From contig NZ_CP028908.1 of assembly GCF_024181725.1 (NCBI RefSeq), positions 1,612,001 through 1,676,000 of the forward strand: a stretch of 64,000 bases of DNA, read 5' to 3'. How positions within the stretch are numbered: the first letter of the stretch is position 1; each line of letters begins with the position of its first letter. Made by a program: the position numbers and the translations under genes. This DNA is from Bradyrhizobium sp. WD16. Lineage in GTDB: Bacteria > Pseudomonadota > Alphaproteobacteria > Rhizobiales > Xanthobacteraceae. The notes under the pieces were generated by a model. It was not told the origin of the DNA, made no database searches, and saw only the letters and a list, made by a program, of their open reading frames with translations. Shown in pieces: positions 9,033-17,550 of the stretch.

Positions 9033-10079
9033 ATGGACTATCGTCGTCTTGGCACCTCGGGACTGAAGGTCCCCGTTCTCAGCTTCGGGGCCGCGACTTT
9101 CGGCGGCACGGGGCCCCTCTTCGGAAATTGGGGCACATCCAACGCACGCGAAGCCCGGCGCCTGGTGGACATCTGCCTCGAGGCCGGCGTCAATCTGTTC
9201 GACACCGCCGATGTCTATTCCAACGGCGCCTCCGAGGAGGTGCTTGGCGCCGCCATCCACGGCCGGCGCAACGACGTCCTGATCTCGACCAAGATGACGC
9301 TGCCCATGGGCGAGGGGCCCAATGATGCCGGCTCGTCGCGCTTTCGGCTGATCAAGGCGGTGGACGATGCGCTGCGCCGTCTCGGCACCGACTGGATCGA
9401 CCTCCTCCAGCTCCATGCCTTCGATGCCGGAACGCCGGTCGAGGAAGTGCTCGCAACCCTCGACCAGCTCGTTCGTACCGGCAAGCTGCGCTATGTCGGG
9501 GTGTCCAACTTCCCCGCCTGGCAGCTGATGAAATCGCTCGCCGTGGCCGACCGCCACGGCTGGCCGCGCTATGTGGCGCACCAGGTCTATTACTCGCTGG
9601 TCGGCCGCGATTACGAATGGGAGCTGATGCCGCTCGCGAAGGACCAGGGCGTCGGCGCGCTGGTGTGGAGCCCGCTCGGCTGGGGCCGGCTGACCGGCAA
9701 GATCCGCCGCGGCCGGCCGCTGCCGGAGAATAGCCGCCTCCATGCCACCGCGAGCTTCGGCCCGCCGACCGCCGACGACTATCTCTTCGGCGTGATCGAT
9801 GCCCTCGAGACCATCGCCGCCGAGACCGGCCGAACGGTGCCCCAGGTCGCGCTCAACTGGCTGCTGCAGCGCCCCACGGTCGCCTCGGTGATCATCGGCG
9901 CCCGCACCGAAGCCCAGCTCCGCGACAATCTCGGCGCGGTCGGCTGGCAGCTGACGCCGGAGCAGGTCGGCAGGCTCGATCGCGCCAGCGACGTGATGCC
10001 GCCCTACCCGACCTTCCCCTATCGGCGCCAGGAAGGCTTCGCCCGGATCAATCCGCCGATGATCGCCCCGCCCGCCTGA
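9033..10079 (+). CDS. aldo/keto reductase
   Basis: NADPH-dependent carbonyl reductase of 348 aa with a TIM-barrel fold. The catalytic tetrad is visible: Asp and Tyr in LFDTADVYSNGASEEVLG, Lys in VLISTKMTL and His in LLQLHAFD. The cofactor-binding end reads SVIIGARTEAQLRDNLGA. A ribosome binding site (GAGGAGATATCCG) precedes the ATG. It follows the MFS exporter on the same strand and is probably cotranscribed with it. Substrate unknown. Confidence 0.92.
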   Translation: MDYRRLGTSGLKVPVLSFGAATFGGTGPLFGNWGTSNAREARRLVDICLEAGVNLFDTADVYSNGASEEVLGAAIHGRRNDVLISTKMTLPMGEGPNDAGSSRFRLIKAVDDALRRLGTDWIDLLQLHAFDAGTPVEEVLATLDQLVRTGKLRYVGVSNFPAWQLMKSLAVADRHGWPRYVAHQVYYSLVGRDYEWELMPLAKDQGVGALVWSPLGWGRLTGKIRRGRPLPENSRLHATASFGPPTADDYLFGVIDALETIAAETGRTVPQVALNWLLQRPTVASVIIGARTEAQLRDNLGAVGWQLTPEQVGRLDRASDVMPPYPTFPYRRQEGFARINPPMIAPPA

Positions 10080-10107
10080 GGCGTCGCGCGCGTCCAATGG
10101 AGCGGGT

Positions 10108-10851
10108 TTAGAACCAGCGCTCGCTGACGACGACGGTATCGCCGGGCTTGAGCAGGGTGCCGAGCGGTACCGTGGCGCGCACCGGTCCGCTCGCCTCGGT
10201 GCGGGTGATGTCGACGCTGCCCTTCTGGGCGCGGGGCGAGAAGCCGCCGGCGATCGCCACCGCGCTCTCCACCGTCATGTTGGGCACGTAGGGGTATTGG
10301 CCCGGCGCGGTGACCTCGCCGAGGATGAAGAAGGGCCGGTAGGCCTCGACCTCGGCGGCGACATAGGGCTCGCGGATATAGCCGGCGCGCAGCTTGGCGG
10401 CGATGGCATGGGCGAGTTCGGCGGGGGTGAGACCGCGGGCCTTGACCGTGCCGATCAGCGGCATCGTCACCGCGCCGCCGGCATCGACGGAATAGGAATT
10501 GGTCAGGCCTTCCTGGCCGTAGACGACGATGCGCAGCCGGTCGCCGGCATCGAGGCGATAGGGCGAGTCAGCTCTGGCATAGGCGACCTGGGCCATGGCG
10601 GCGCGCGCCGCTGACGGCGGTCCGGCATAGGCGAGATGATCGAGATCAGCGGCGCGCGGGTTGGAAGGCGCCGCGACGGTCGCCACCGGCGGCGGCACGG
10701 TGATGCAGCCCGACAGGGCGAGCGCGACGGGCAGAGCGAACCAGGCCCGCCGCCGCGCGCATCGGCCACGCTCGCCGGACAGCAGCGTGAATATCGTCGA
10801 CAATGCCTGAAGCCACCCTACGCAGGCGTGCCAGAACCGCACCGGACCCAT
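10108..10851 (-). CDS. Wza-like polysaccharide export lipoprotein
   Basis: Outer-membrane or periplasmic export channel component, about 247 aa. After a hydrophobic signal the lipobox ALSGC is followed by the SLBB/poly-export domain: YRLDAGDRLRIVVYGQEGLTNSYSVD (begins near residue 100), then GTVKARGLTPAELA, YIREPYVAAEV and a C-terminal SLBB repeat (VTAPGQYPYVPNMTVESAVA). The ATG at 10851 is preferred to an in-frame TTG at 10896. The usual partners (Wzc kinase, glycosyltransferases) are absent nearby. It is convergent with the aldo/keto reductase. Confidence 0.85.
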   Translation of the reverse strand: MGPVRFWHACVGWLQALSTIFTLLSGERGRCARRRAWFALPVALALSGCITVPPPVATVAAPSNPRAADLDHLAYAGPPSAARAAMAQVAYARADSPYRLDAGDRLRIVVYGQEGLTNSYSVDAGGAVTMPLIGTVKARGLTPAELAHAIAAKLRAGYIREPYVAAEVEAYRPFFILGEVTAPGQYPYVPNMTVESAVAIAGGFSPRAQKGSVDITRTEASGPVRATVPLGTLLKPGDTVVVSERWF

Positions 10852-10902
10852 CCCCCACAAGAGAGGCGTCTGGTGTGCACCAGTTATGGTTAACAAAACG
10901 TA

Positions 10903-11559
10903 TCAGGCGCCGACGCCGGTGCCGACGGGACAGGCGACGCCGGTGCCGCCGAGACCGCAATAGCCGCCGGGGTTCCTGGCGAGATATTGCTGGTGGTAAT
11001 CCTCGGCGAAATAGAACGGCCCGGCCGGCGCGATCTCGGTGGTGATCGGATCGAGGCCGCGGGCAGCGAGCGCCCGGCCATAGGCTGCTTTCGACGCCTG
11101 TGCCGCGGCGGCTTGGGCGTCATTGAAGGTGTAGATCGCCGAGCGATACTGGGTGCCGATGTCGTTGCCCTGGCGCATGCCCTGGGTCGGGTCGTGACTC
11201 TCCCAGAAGGTCTTGAGCAGCGTCTCGTAAGAGATGCGTGCCGGATCGAACACCACCAGCACCACTTCGGTGTGGCCGGTCAGGCCACTGCAGGTCTCTT
11301 CATAAGTCGGGTTCGGCGTCAGGCCGCCGGCGTAGCCGACGGCAGTCACTTCAATACCGTCGCCGAGCTCCCAGAACTTGCGCTCCGCGCCCCAGAAGCA
11401 GCCCAATCCGAACACCGCCTGCTCGGTGTCGGCAGGATAGGGCGGCTGCAATCGCCGGCCGTTGACGAAGTGATGGGTTGAGGTCGAGATCGGGCTTGCT
11501 CGGCCCGGCAGCGCGGTCGCCGCCGTCGGCAGTTCCAGGGGCTTGCGCGTAAACAGCAT
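10903..11559 (-). CDS. msrA: peptide-methionine (S)-S-oxide reductase MsrA
   Basis: Repairs methionine-S-sulfoxide in proteins. The 218-aa product has the catalytic [11 protein letters not shown] motif (nucleophilic Cys at about 52), [38 protein letters not shown] and [13 protein letters not shown]-terminal Cys residues ([14 protein letters not shown]) are the usual resolving pair. The start at 11559 has a clear AGGAGATTGATC ribosome binding site. It stands alone, 42 bp from the Wza-like gene. Confidence 0.95.
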   Translation of the reverse strand: MLFTRKPLELPTAATALPGRASPISTSTHHFVNGRRLQPPYPADTEQAVFGLGCFWGAERKFWELGDGIEVTAVGYAGGLTPNPTYEETCSGLTGHTEVVLVVFDPARISYETLLKTFWESHDPTQGMRQGNDIGTQYRSAIYTFNDAQAAAAQASKAAYGRALAARGLDPITTEIAPAGPFYFAEDYHQQYLARNPGGYCGLGGTGVACPVGTGVGA

Positions 11560-11642
11560 GATCAATCTCCTGCGGTCGGGACCATGCACTATATAGGTAT
11601 CGCCCGCGGAGACGGCAGCAGGCTTCCGGGCGGAGGCCGCGG

Positions 11643-11960
11643 TCAGCCGCGGCTGTAGCCGATCAGCGCGCGGCGCGGCCGGAACAGCAGCATCAGAAGG
11701 ATGCCGACGACGCCGAGCACGACCCAGGTCGGCTGGTCGAGCACCAGTTTGGCGACATTATTCCAAAGCCAGGGCGAGGCATCCTCGACGAGGCTGCGGA
11801 AGCTCTGCTGGCTGGCCTGATTGATGTCGTTCCAGAACTCGCCGAGCCGGGTCAGCCTCAAGGTCTGGTCGGCGATGGAGCGGGCGCCGTCATAAACCAG
11901 GAAGATGAAGCCGCCGGCCAGCAGCAGGAGGCCGATCAGGCGGAAGAAACCGCGGATCAT
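11643..11960 (-). CDS. small membrane protein, 105 aa, unknown function
   Basis: Two predicted membrane segments, at residues about 5-25 ([20 protein letters not shown]) and 80-97 ([15 protein letters not shown]), enclose an amphipathic stretch containing [20 protein letters not shown]. The C terminus is basic ([12 protein letters not shown]). This looks like a conserved alphaproteobacterial inner-membrane protein of unknown function. It is placed between msrA and the rpsT promoter region, on the opposite strand from rpsT. Confidence 0.75.
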   Translation of the reverse strand: MIRGFFRLIGLLLLAGGFIFLVYDGARSIADQTLRLTRLGEFWNDINQASQQSFRSLVEDASPWLWNNVAKLVLDQPTWVVLGVVGILLMLLFRPRRALIGYSRG

Positions 11961-12422
11961 ATGTCACCCGTCCTTGGCCGGAGCGGTCGCCCTCGAACCG
12001 AGCCGCCCATCCGCCCCGAATCCCACCTCTTCCTACTGGCGCATCCATTGCAGCCGCGCAATGGTCTGGCGCGGCAGCCCGCAAATGTTTGACCAGCCGT
12101 TTGACCGCCAGCGGGCCGGTATCCCGCGCCGGCCGCTGGCCCGCCACCCGGAGCGCCCATTCCGGCCGGAACCCGGCCGCCGGCCGGCCAGAACCCGAGG
12201 CCGCTCGGCGTTGACGGGGCAAACCGGCCCCTCTATAAGACCGCCAACTGGCGGCAGGTCCATCCTGCCGCCGCTGTTCTTTGGGCGCGTGAATACCCGA
12301 ATTCGATTGCCGGATTCGCCGCCTGCCCGGGGACATCAGTCTTTCATTCAGAGGTCGCAGGCTCTGCGACATCGGCAACCCGCCCCGGCCCCAATTGGAG
12401 TCGCGGCTGCAGGATCGTGAGT
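11961..12422. other. intergenic region upstream of rpsT
   Basis: About 460 bp between the divergent membrane-protein gene and rpsT. It is very GC-rich, with several short GGCCGG/CCGGCC inverted patches, and holds no ORF with a convincing protein signature. The rpsT promoter must lie here, but I cannot identify -35/-10 elements with confidence. Confidence 0.5.
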
Positions 12423-12689
12423 ATGGCCAATACCTCTTCCGCCAAGAAGGCGACACGCAAGATTGCCCGCCGCACCGCCGTCAACAAGTCGCGGCGCACC
12501 CAGATGCGCAACTCGGTGCGTCTGGTCGAGACCGCGATCGAGAAGGGCGACCGTGAAGCCGCCCTCGCCGCCTTCAGCAAGGCCGAGCCCGAACTGATGC
12601 GCGCCGCGCAGCGCAACATCGTTCATCGCAACAATGCAAGCCGCAAGGTCTCGCGTCTTGCGCACCAGATCGCCAAGCTCGCCAAGTAA
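12423..12689 (+). CDS. rpsT: 30S ribosomal protein S20
   Basis: An 88-aa, strongly basic primary 16S rRNA-binding protein. It begins [20 protein letters not shown] and contains [16 protein letters not shown] and [19 protein letters not shown], with the normal S20 length. The ATG at 12423 is chosen over the GTG two codons upstream. It is the usual left neighbour of dnaA in Rhizobiales and is closed by a strong terminator 69 bp downstream. Confidence 0.98.
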   Translation: MANTSSAKKATRKIARRTAVNKSRRTQMRNSVRLVETAIEKGDREAALAAFSKAEPELMRAAQRNIVHRNNASRKVSRLAHQIAKLAK

Positions 12690-12757
12690 GGCGCGCCGAG
12701 CGACGCTGGCGAAGGCAACGCTCGCCAAGTCACACGGCGACGCAACCAATCTTCTGC

Positions 12758-12790
12758 AAAAGGCCCGGCTCACGCCGGGCCTTTTCTTTT
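12758..12790 (+). terminator. rho-independent terminator of rpsT
   Basis: A perfect stem AAAAGGCCCGGC / GCCGGGCCTTTT with a 4-nt loop (TCAC) is followed by TCTTTT. This is a textbook intrinsic terminator. Confidence 0.92.
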
Positions 12791-12959
12791 CATTCCGATT
12801 ACGTTTCATTCCCGAGTCTCACATCGTTCTCGATCGCACGCATGCTTGCGCTGTATCAGCGCACCGACCCGCACACCGTTCGTCACTTTCCTTCATGTCG
12901 ATCGCGTTCGAAGCGCAGAGTCATTGCCGTGACACGGCTTACTGCATTGCACTTACAAC

Positions 12960-13310
12960 GCTGCGCACGTGGAGAAACGCGGATCGCGGTTTTAAAAAAT
13001 TTGCAAGTGCGGATCGATGCGGAAGCAAATTACCGAGCGACGGCTACCCGGGAAAAATGATCAGGAAAAGATGCGGCCCACTAATCACTTATCAACAAAG
13101 CGCGGAGAGGTAGCTTGAAAATCCAAAGATGCGACATCGCTGGATGAAGGAATTGTAAAACTTTTTTTGGGCTGTAACGAACGCTGTCATATCTCGCAAG
13201 TCATTCGATTCCGCGCGAAGATTCAAAACCTTGTCCACAAGGCGCGCGACGTCGCGGAACGATTCGAGCAGGCTGGCAATTTTTGCGCCTTCGCTGCGAA
13301 GAATCATTTC
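12960..13310. other. candidate chromosomal replication origin (oriC)
   Basis: Within the 1.4-kb gene-free gap between rpsT and dnaA this is the most AT-rich part of the surroundings (e.g. TTTTAAAAAATTTG at about 12990 and AAAACTTTTTTTGG at about 13155). It carries DnaA-box-like 9-mers TTATCAACA (13089-13097) and TTGTCCACA (13231-13239), each one mismatch from TTATCCACA. GANTC (CcrM methylation) sites are dense: 12814, 12918, 13207, 13220, 13261, 13301 and 13455. Position beside dnaA-dnaN-recF-gyrB supports an origin. Boundaries are approximate. A 71-codon minus-strand ORF here is probably fortuitous. Confidence 0.6.
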
Positions 13311-14091
13311 GTTGCGGCTGCGGTCCCATAGTGTATCTCTAATCGTGTTCGCGGCGCTCGCGGCTCGTCAGGTCAGTGCGATCTGAGACCCTCGGGGGCG
13401 CGCAAATCAGAGATGGTGTGCGCGTAGGCGAAGTTTCCCAAGCGATGATCGGACGACTCATAGCGATATGAGAACGGTTCTGCTGTACCAAAATTTCTCA
13501 AGCGACCGGCTTGCCCGGTTCGCCACCGACAAGGCCGACCACAAGGCTGGTGAAGAAATGAGTGCACGGCAGATCGCGCCCGGCGGCGACGGAAATGGGG
13601 ACAGGTTTGTAAGGGGCTTTCAGTAGACGGCGTAACAGTCCGGACCCGACGCGGCGATCATGTGATCAAGAGCGAAGGCCGGCAGTCCGACATCGAGCAA
13701 AGCGACTTCGAAACTGAGATAGAGGACATACCTTGCCGCGCTGACGCGCGGCGAGTGGGGGATACCTATGACTTTTGCAACGGCCACGGTTTTTCATCGT
13801 TCGACACTGGCGCTTGTCGCCCGTGCATCGACGACGCTCGTCGCCTTCCGAGCTCCCTGCTCCAATCATTATCTTCCGGCATCCGCCGCCGATTCCGGCC
13901 CTAGTAGCAGCTGACCTCACCACCAGCCTTCTTTCCACAGCGCATGTGAGGCGACGGCATCCGTGATGCCGAAGACGTCGCCATGCGTGAACGGATCGTG
14001 AGGCGTGGGGCGGGGTTGGCTTGCCGCGGCAACGCGGGGCTGTCGTCGGCGCGAGCCGTCAACAACAACACATTCAAGAAAAGACCGAGAC
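13311..14091. other. intergenic region upstream of dnaA
   Basis: About 780 bp with no ORF that shows a credible protein signature on either strand. It presumably contains the dnaA promoter and 5' leader. A palindromic GATCATGTGATC sequence occurs near 13656-13667. I see no further good DnaA boxes except a weak TTTCCACA near 13931. Confidence 0.4.
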
Positions 14092-15516
14092 ATGACAAGC
14101 ATGGAACACGATCGTTGGACCAAGGTTCAGGGCCGCCTGCGCTCGATCGTCGGAGAAGACGTCTACACGAGCTGGTTCGCCCGCATGGATCTCGAAGGCA
14201 TTCAGGGCGAGAGCGTTCACCTGTCCGTTCCGACCCGCTTCCTGAAGAGCTGGATTCAGGCCCATTACGCCGATCGCGTGCTGTCGTGCTGGCAGGCCGA
14301 ACTGCCGGAAGTGCACCGCATCGATCTGACGGTGCGCTCAGCCATGCGCTGCGCCCCGCCGGTCAAGGAGACCAAGCCCCAGGTCGAAGAGCGGCGCGTC
14401 GAGCGCTCCGGCTCGACGTCCGATCTGCGCAGCGGCAGCTACGCGCCCGCCTCCGCCGGACACGACGCGCTGGGCGGATCGCCGCTCGACCCGCGCCTGA
14501 CCTTCGAGACCTTCGTTCTCGGTCGCTCCAACACCCTCGCCCATGCCGCCGCGCGCCAGGTCGCCGAAGGACGGCGCGGCGATCCGGTGATGTTCAACCC
14601 GCTCTATATCCATGCCGGCGTGGGCCTCGGCAAAACCCACCTGCTGCAGGCGGTGACCTGGGCCGGCAACGCCTCCGGCGAGCGCAAGGTGCTCTATCTC
14701 ACCGTCGAGAAATTCATGTACGGCTTCGTCGCCGCGCTGAAATCCCAGACGGCGCTGGCCTTCAAGGAAGCGCTGCGCGGCATCGACGTGCTGGTGATCG
14801 ACGACCTGCAATTCCTCCAGGGCAAGACCACCCAGGCCGAGTTCTGCCACACCCTCAACGCCCTGATCGACGCCGGCCGCCAGGTGGTCATCGCCGCCGA
14901 CCGACCGCCGTCCGAGCTCGAAACCCTCGACGACCGCGTCCGCTCGCGCCTCGCCGGCGGCCTCGTGGTAGAGATGGGATCGCTCGGCGAGGAGCTGCGT
15001 CTCGACATCCTCAAGTCGCGCGTCGCCGCAGCCCGCACCCATCACGCCGGCTTCGACGTGCCGCTGCCGGTGCTCGAATATCTCGCCCGCTCCATCACCC
15101 ATAACGGCCGCGACCTCGAAGGCGCCGTCAACCGCCTGCTCGCCCACAGCAAGCTCAATGCCACGCCGGTGACGCTGGAGATGGCCGAGCGCGAGGTGCG
15201 CGACCTGATCCGGCCGCAGGAGCCCAAGCGGGTCAAGATCGAGGACATCCAGCGTGTCGTCGCCCGGCAGTACAACGTCAGCCGCTCCGACCTGCTGTCG
15301 TCGCGCCGGACCGCCAATGTGGTGCGGCCGCGCCAGGTGGCGATGTATCTCGCCAAGACGATGACGCTGCGCTCGCTGCCGGAGATCGGCCGACGCTTCG
15401 GCGGCCGCGACCACACCACCGTGCTGCATGCGGTCCGCAAGATCGAGGGCCTCGTTGCCAAGGACACCACCCTCGCCGACGAGGTCGAACTGCTCAAGCG
15501 CCAGCTCCAGGACTGA
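14092..15516 (+). CDS. dnaA: chromosomal replication initiator protein DnaA
   Basis: AAA+ initiator that binds DnaA boxes and melts oriC. The 474-aa protein has domain I ([23 protein letters not shown], residues about 6-90), a short variable domain II, the Walker A motif [13 protein letters not shown] at about 180, Walker [14 protein letters not shown] and sensor 1 [12 protein letters not shown]. Domain IV carries the DNA-binding signature [20 protein letters not shown] near residue 440. The ATG at 14092 is chosen because homology starts there; upstream in-frame codons are not conserved-looking. It heads the dnaA-dnaN region. Confidence 0.98.
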   Translation: MTSMEHDRWTKVQGRLRSIVGEDVYTSWFARMDLEGIQGESVHLSVPTRFLKSWIQAHYADRVLSCWQAELPEVHRIDLTVRSAMRCAPPVKETKPQVEERRVERSGSTSDLRSGSYAPASAGHDALGGSPLDPRLTFETFVLGRSNTLAHAAARQVAEGRRGDPVMFNPLYIHAGVGLGKTHLLQAVTWAGNASGERKVLYLTVEKFMYGFVAALKSQTALAFKEALRGIDVLVIDDLQFLQGKTTQAEFCHTLNALIDAGRQVVIAADRPPSELETLDDRVRSRLAGGLVVEMGSLGEELRLDILKSRVAAARTHHAGFDVPLPVLEYLARSITHNGRDLEGAVNRLLAHSKLNATPVTLEMAEREVRDLIRPQEPKRVKIEDIQRVVARQYNVSRSDLLSSRRTANVVRPRQVAMYLAKTMTLRSLPEIGRRFGGRDHTTVLHAVRKIEGLVAKDTTLADEVELLKRQLQD

Positions 15517-15567
15517 GCAAGGAGCCTGAGCAAGGAGACTGAACGGAGAGAAGGATCGAGCAATCGA

Positions 15568-15592
15568 GCGGCGATCCCCACCGGATCGCCGC
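15568..15592 (+). terminator. GC hairpin after dnaA, possible terminator
   Basis: A 10-bp stem GCGGCGATCC / GGATCGCCGC with a 5-nt loop lies about 50 bp after the dnaA stop. No U-run follows, so termination is uncertain. The remaining gap to dnaN (15593-15850) contains another stem, CCCACCC/GGGTGGG at 15674-15693, and no gene. Confidence 0.4.
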
Positions 15593-15850
15593 CGTCCCCG
15601 TTCCGCCCCCCTGCCCGAAGCGGCGGCGGAACGGCAAAAGCGCTGTTCTCAATCATGAATTTCGCGGGAAACCCCCACCCGGCGGGGGGTGGGCCCCTTG
15701 CACTTGTCCGCTGTCCACGGCACCTTGCCGTCCCCCTGCGGTCCGACTTGACGACCGCCGGGGCCGAGCGGCTGCGGCGCCTCCATTGGGGACCGCCACC
15801 GCAACCGGGACACGACCACCCAGCCGGAACAGGATCGGACGGAAATTGCG

Positions 15851-16969
15851 ATGAAGGTTACCGTCGAGCGGGCGCAGCTCCTGAAATCTCTCGGCCACGT
15901 CTATCGCGTGGTCGAACGCCGCAACACCATCCCGATCCTCGGCAACGTCCTTTTGCGCGCCGAGGCCGGCAAGCTCAGCCTCAAGGCCACCGACCTCGAC
16001 CTCGAAGTCACCGAAACCCAGGCCGCCGACGTCGCCGGTTCGGGCTCGACCACCGTGCCGGCGCACATGTTCTACGACATCGTCCGCAAGCTGCCTGACG
16101 GCTCGCAGGTCGTGCTCGAAGCCGACGGCGAACGGGCCGTGCTGGCGATCCGGGCCGGCCGCTCGCGCTTCACCCTGCAGACCCTGCCGGAGAGCGATTT
16201 CCCCGATCTCGCCGCCGGCGACATGACCCACGCCTTCCGCGTGCCGGCAAGCTCGATCAAGCGCCTGATCGACCGTACCCAGTTCGCGATCTCCACCGAG
16301 GAGACACGGTACTATCTCAACGGCATCTATCTGCACTGTGCCGGCAGCGGCCCGACCGCCACCTTGCGCGGTGTCGCCACCGACGGCCATCGCCTTGCCC
16401 AGATAGACCTGCCGCTGCCCGCCGGTGCCGAAGGCATGCCTGGCGTCATCGTGCCGCGCAAGACGGTGGGCGAGGTCCAGCGCCTGATCGAGGACAACGA
16501 AGCCGAAGTCGCCATCGAATTGTCCGGCGCCAAGATCCGCCTGACGCTCGATCACGTGGTGCTGACCTCGAAGCTGATCGACGGCACCTTCCCCGATTAC
16601 GGCCGCGTCATTCCCCAGCACAACGACAAGGAGCTGGTGGTCGACAAGAAGGACTTCGAGGCGGCGGTCGACCGCGTCTCGACGATCTCCAGCGAGCGTG
16701 GCCGCGCAGTGAAGCTGGCGCTGTCGCCCGGCAAGCTGGTGCTCTCCGTGACCAATCCGGATTCCGGCAGCGCGACCGAAGAGATCGAGGTCGAATACGC
16801 CGCCGAGCCGCTCGATATCGGCTTCAACTCGCGCTACCTGCTCGACATCGCCGCCCAGATCGAGGGCGAGGTCGCGGTGCTCAAGCTCGCCGATCCCGGC
16901 TCGCCGACGCTGATGCAGGATCGCGACTCCAAGGGCGCGCTCTATGTGCTGATGCCGATGCGGGTGTGA
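15851..16969 (+). CDS. dnaN: DNA polymerase III subunit beta (sliding clamp)
   Basis: Ring-forming processivity clamp of 372 aa, three repeated clamp domains. The N terminus MKVTVERAQLLKSLGHVYRV, the NTIPILGNVLLRAE segment, FRVPASSIKRLIDRTQFAIS and the C-terminal LMPMRV (usual end of bacterial DnaN) identify it. It is separated from dnaA by 334 bp and from recF by an unusual 581-bp repeat-filled gap. Confidence 0.98.
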   Translation: MKVTVERAQLLKSLGHVYRVVERRNTIPILGNVLLRAEAGKLSLKATDLDLEVTETQAADVAGSGSTTVPAHMFYDIVRKLPDGSQVVLEADGERAVLAIRAGRSRFTLQTLPESDFPDLAAGDMTHAFRVPASSIKRLIDRTQFAISTEETRYYLNGIYLHCAGSGPTATLRGVATDGHRLAQIDLPLPAGAEGMPGVIVPRKTVGEVQRLIEDNEAEVAIELSGAKIRLTLDHVVLTSKLIDGTFPDYGRVIPQHNDKELVVDKKDFEAAVDRVSTISSERGRAVKLALSPGKLVLSVTNPDSGSATEEIEVEYAAEPLDIGFNSRYLLDIAAQIEGEVAVLKLADPGSPTLMQDRDSKGALYVLMPMRV

Positions 16970-17005
16970 GGGGCCCGCCGGGCGACCCAGTACACCGTGT
17001 CGTTC

Positions 17006-17172
17006 CTAGTGCGGTGGATCTGACGCTCGTATCAGCATTGCAGCGAATTCGTCGTACGAGCGTCAGATCCAAAACCGCACTAGAATCATAACTCTACTAG
17101 TGTCCCTTTGGTTCTAACGTTCGTATGAGCGCTCGCTTCAAAGGGGTACGAACGTTAGAACCGGGACACTAG
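17006..17172. repeat. two-hairpin CTAG-bounded element, subtype A-B (copy 1)
   Basis: Hairpin A (17006-17083) has outer stem CTAGTGCGGT / ACCGCACTAG, an AAA bulge on the right arm, inner stem GGATCTGACGCTCGT / ACGAGCGTCAGATCC and a loop of about 25 nt. A 13-bp spacer (AATCATAACTCTA) follows. Hairpin B (17097-17172) has outer stem CTAGTGTCCC / GGGACACTAG, a TTT bulge on the left arm, and inner stem GGTTCTAACGTTCGTA / TACGAACGTTAGAACC. Its last CTAG is shared with the next unit. The preceding 16977-17003 matches part of a different REP-like repeat (GACCCAGTAC). Confidence 0.9.
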
Positions 17173-17334
17173 TGTGGCGTCTCGCAATTGCCTATGCCCT
17201 TCGCGGCAAGCCCCTGTAGGCAATTGCGAGACATAAGCCGCACTAGCTTTTTGATTTTGCTAGTGTCCTGATGTCTCCGAATTACCGTGTGAGGGTGAGG
17301 CAAATGAAGCGGTAATTCGGAGACAGGACACTAG
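17169..17334. repeat. two-hairpin CTAG-bounded element, subtype C-D (copy 1)
   Basis: Hairpin C (17169-17246) has outer stem CTAGTGTGGC / GCCGCACTAG, an ATAA bulge on the right, and inner stem GTCTCGCAATTGCCTA / TAGGCAATTGCGAGAC. A 13-bp spacer (CTTTTTGATTTTG) follows. Hairpin D (17260-17334) has outer stem CTAGTGTCCT / AGGACACTAG, a GAT bulge on the left, and inner stem GTCTCCGAATTACCG / CGGTAATTCGGAGAC. The final CTAG begins another C-like element (CTAGTGTGGCG, 17331-17341) that breaks off at once. Confidence 0.9.
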
Positions 17335-17373
17335 TGTGGCGCACCGTGGTGTGATCGATAGGATTGGCGCCAC

Positions 17374-17441
17374 CCTGCCTAATTGTATCCTCACGGAGTA
17401 CTTGGTCCCGCGCTTGAAGCGGGGGGGCGACGCAGAACGCG
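17374..17441. repeat. REP-like repeat, single copy in inverted orientation
   Basis: In reverse complement this matches the left half of the repeat at 45064-45215 (order: CTGCGTCG, C-run GCTTGAAGC-type hairpin, GACCAAGTACTCCGTGA). The hairpin core CCCGCTTCAAGCGGG-like stem is intact. It fills the gap between the CTAG elements and recF. Confidence 0.7.
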
Positions 17442-17550
17442 AGGCGGGCGCCACGGTTCGAAGCGGCTGCAGTTGCCTGTCTCGAACCATGAGGCCGGGA
17501 CAGCCGCACTTGGCGCCGCGCCGACAGGACAATCGCGAGCCGATCCACCG

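Noticed and set aside
13092-13307. 71-codon minus-strand ORF in the candidate origin
   Set aside because: Lies across DnaA-box-like sites and AT-rich DNA, with no ribosome binding site or family resemblance.
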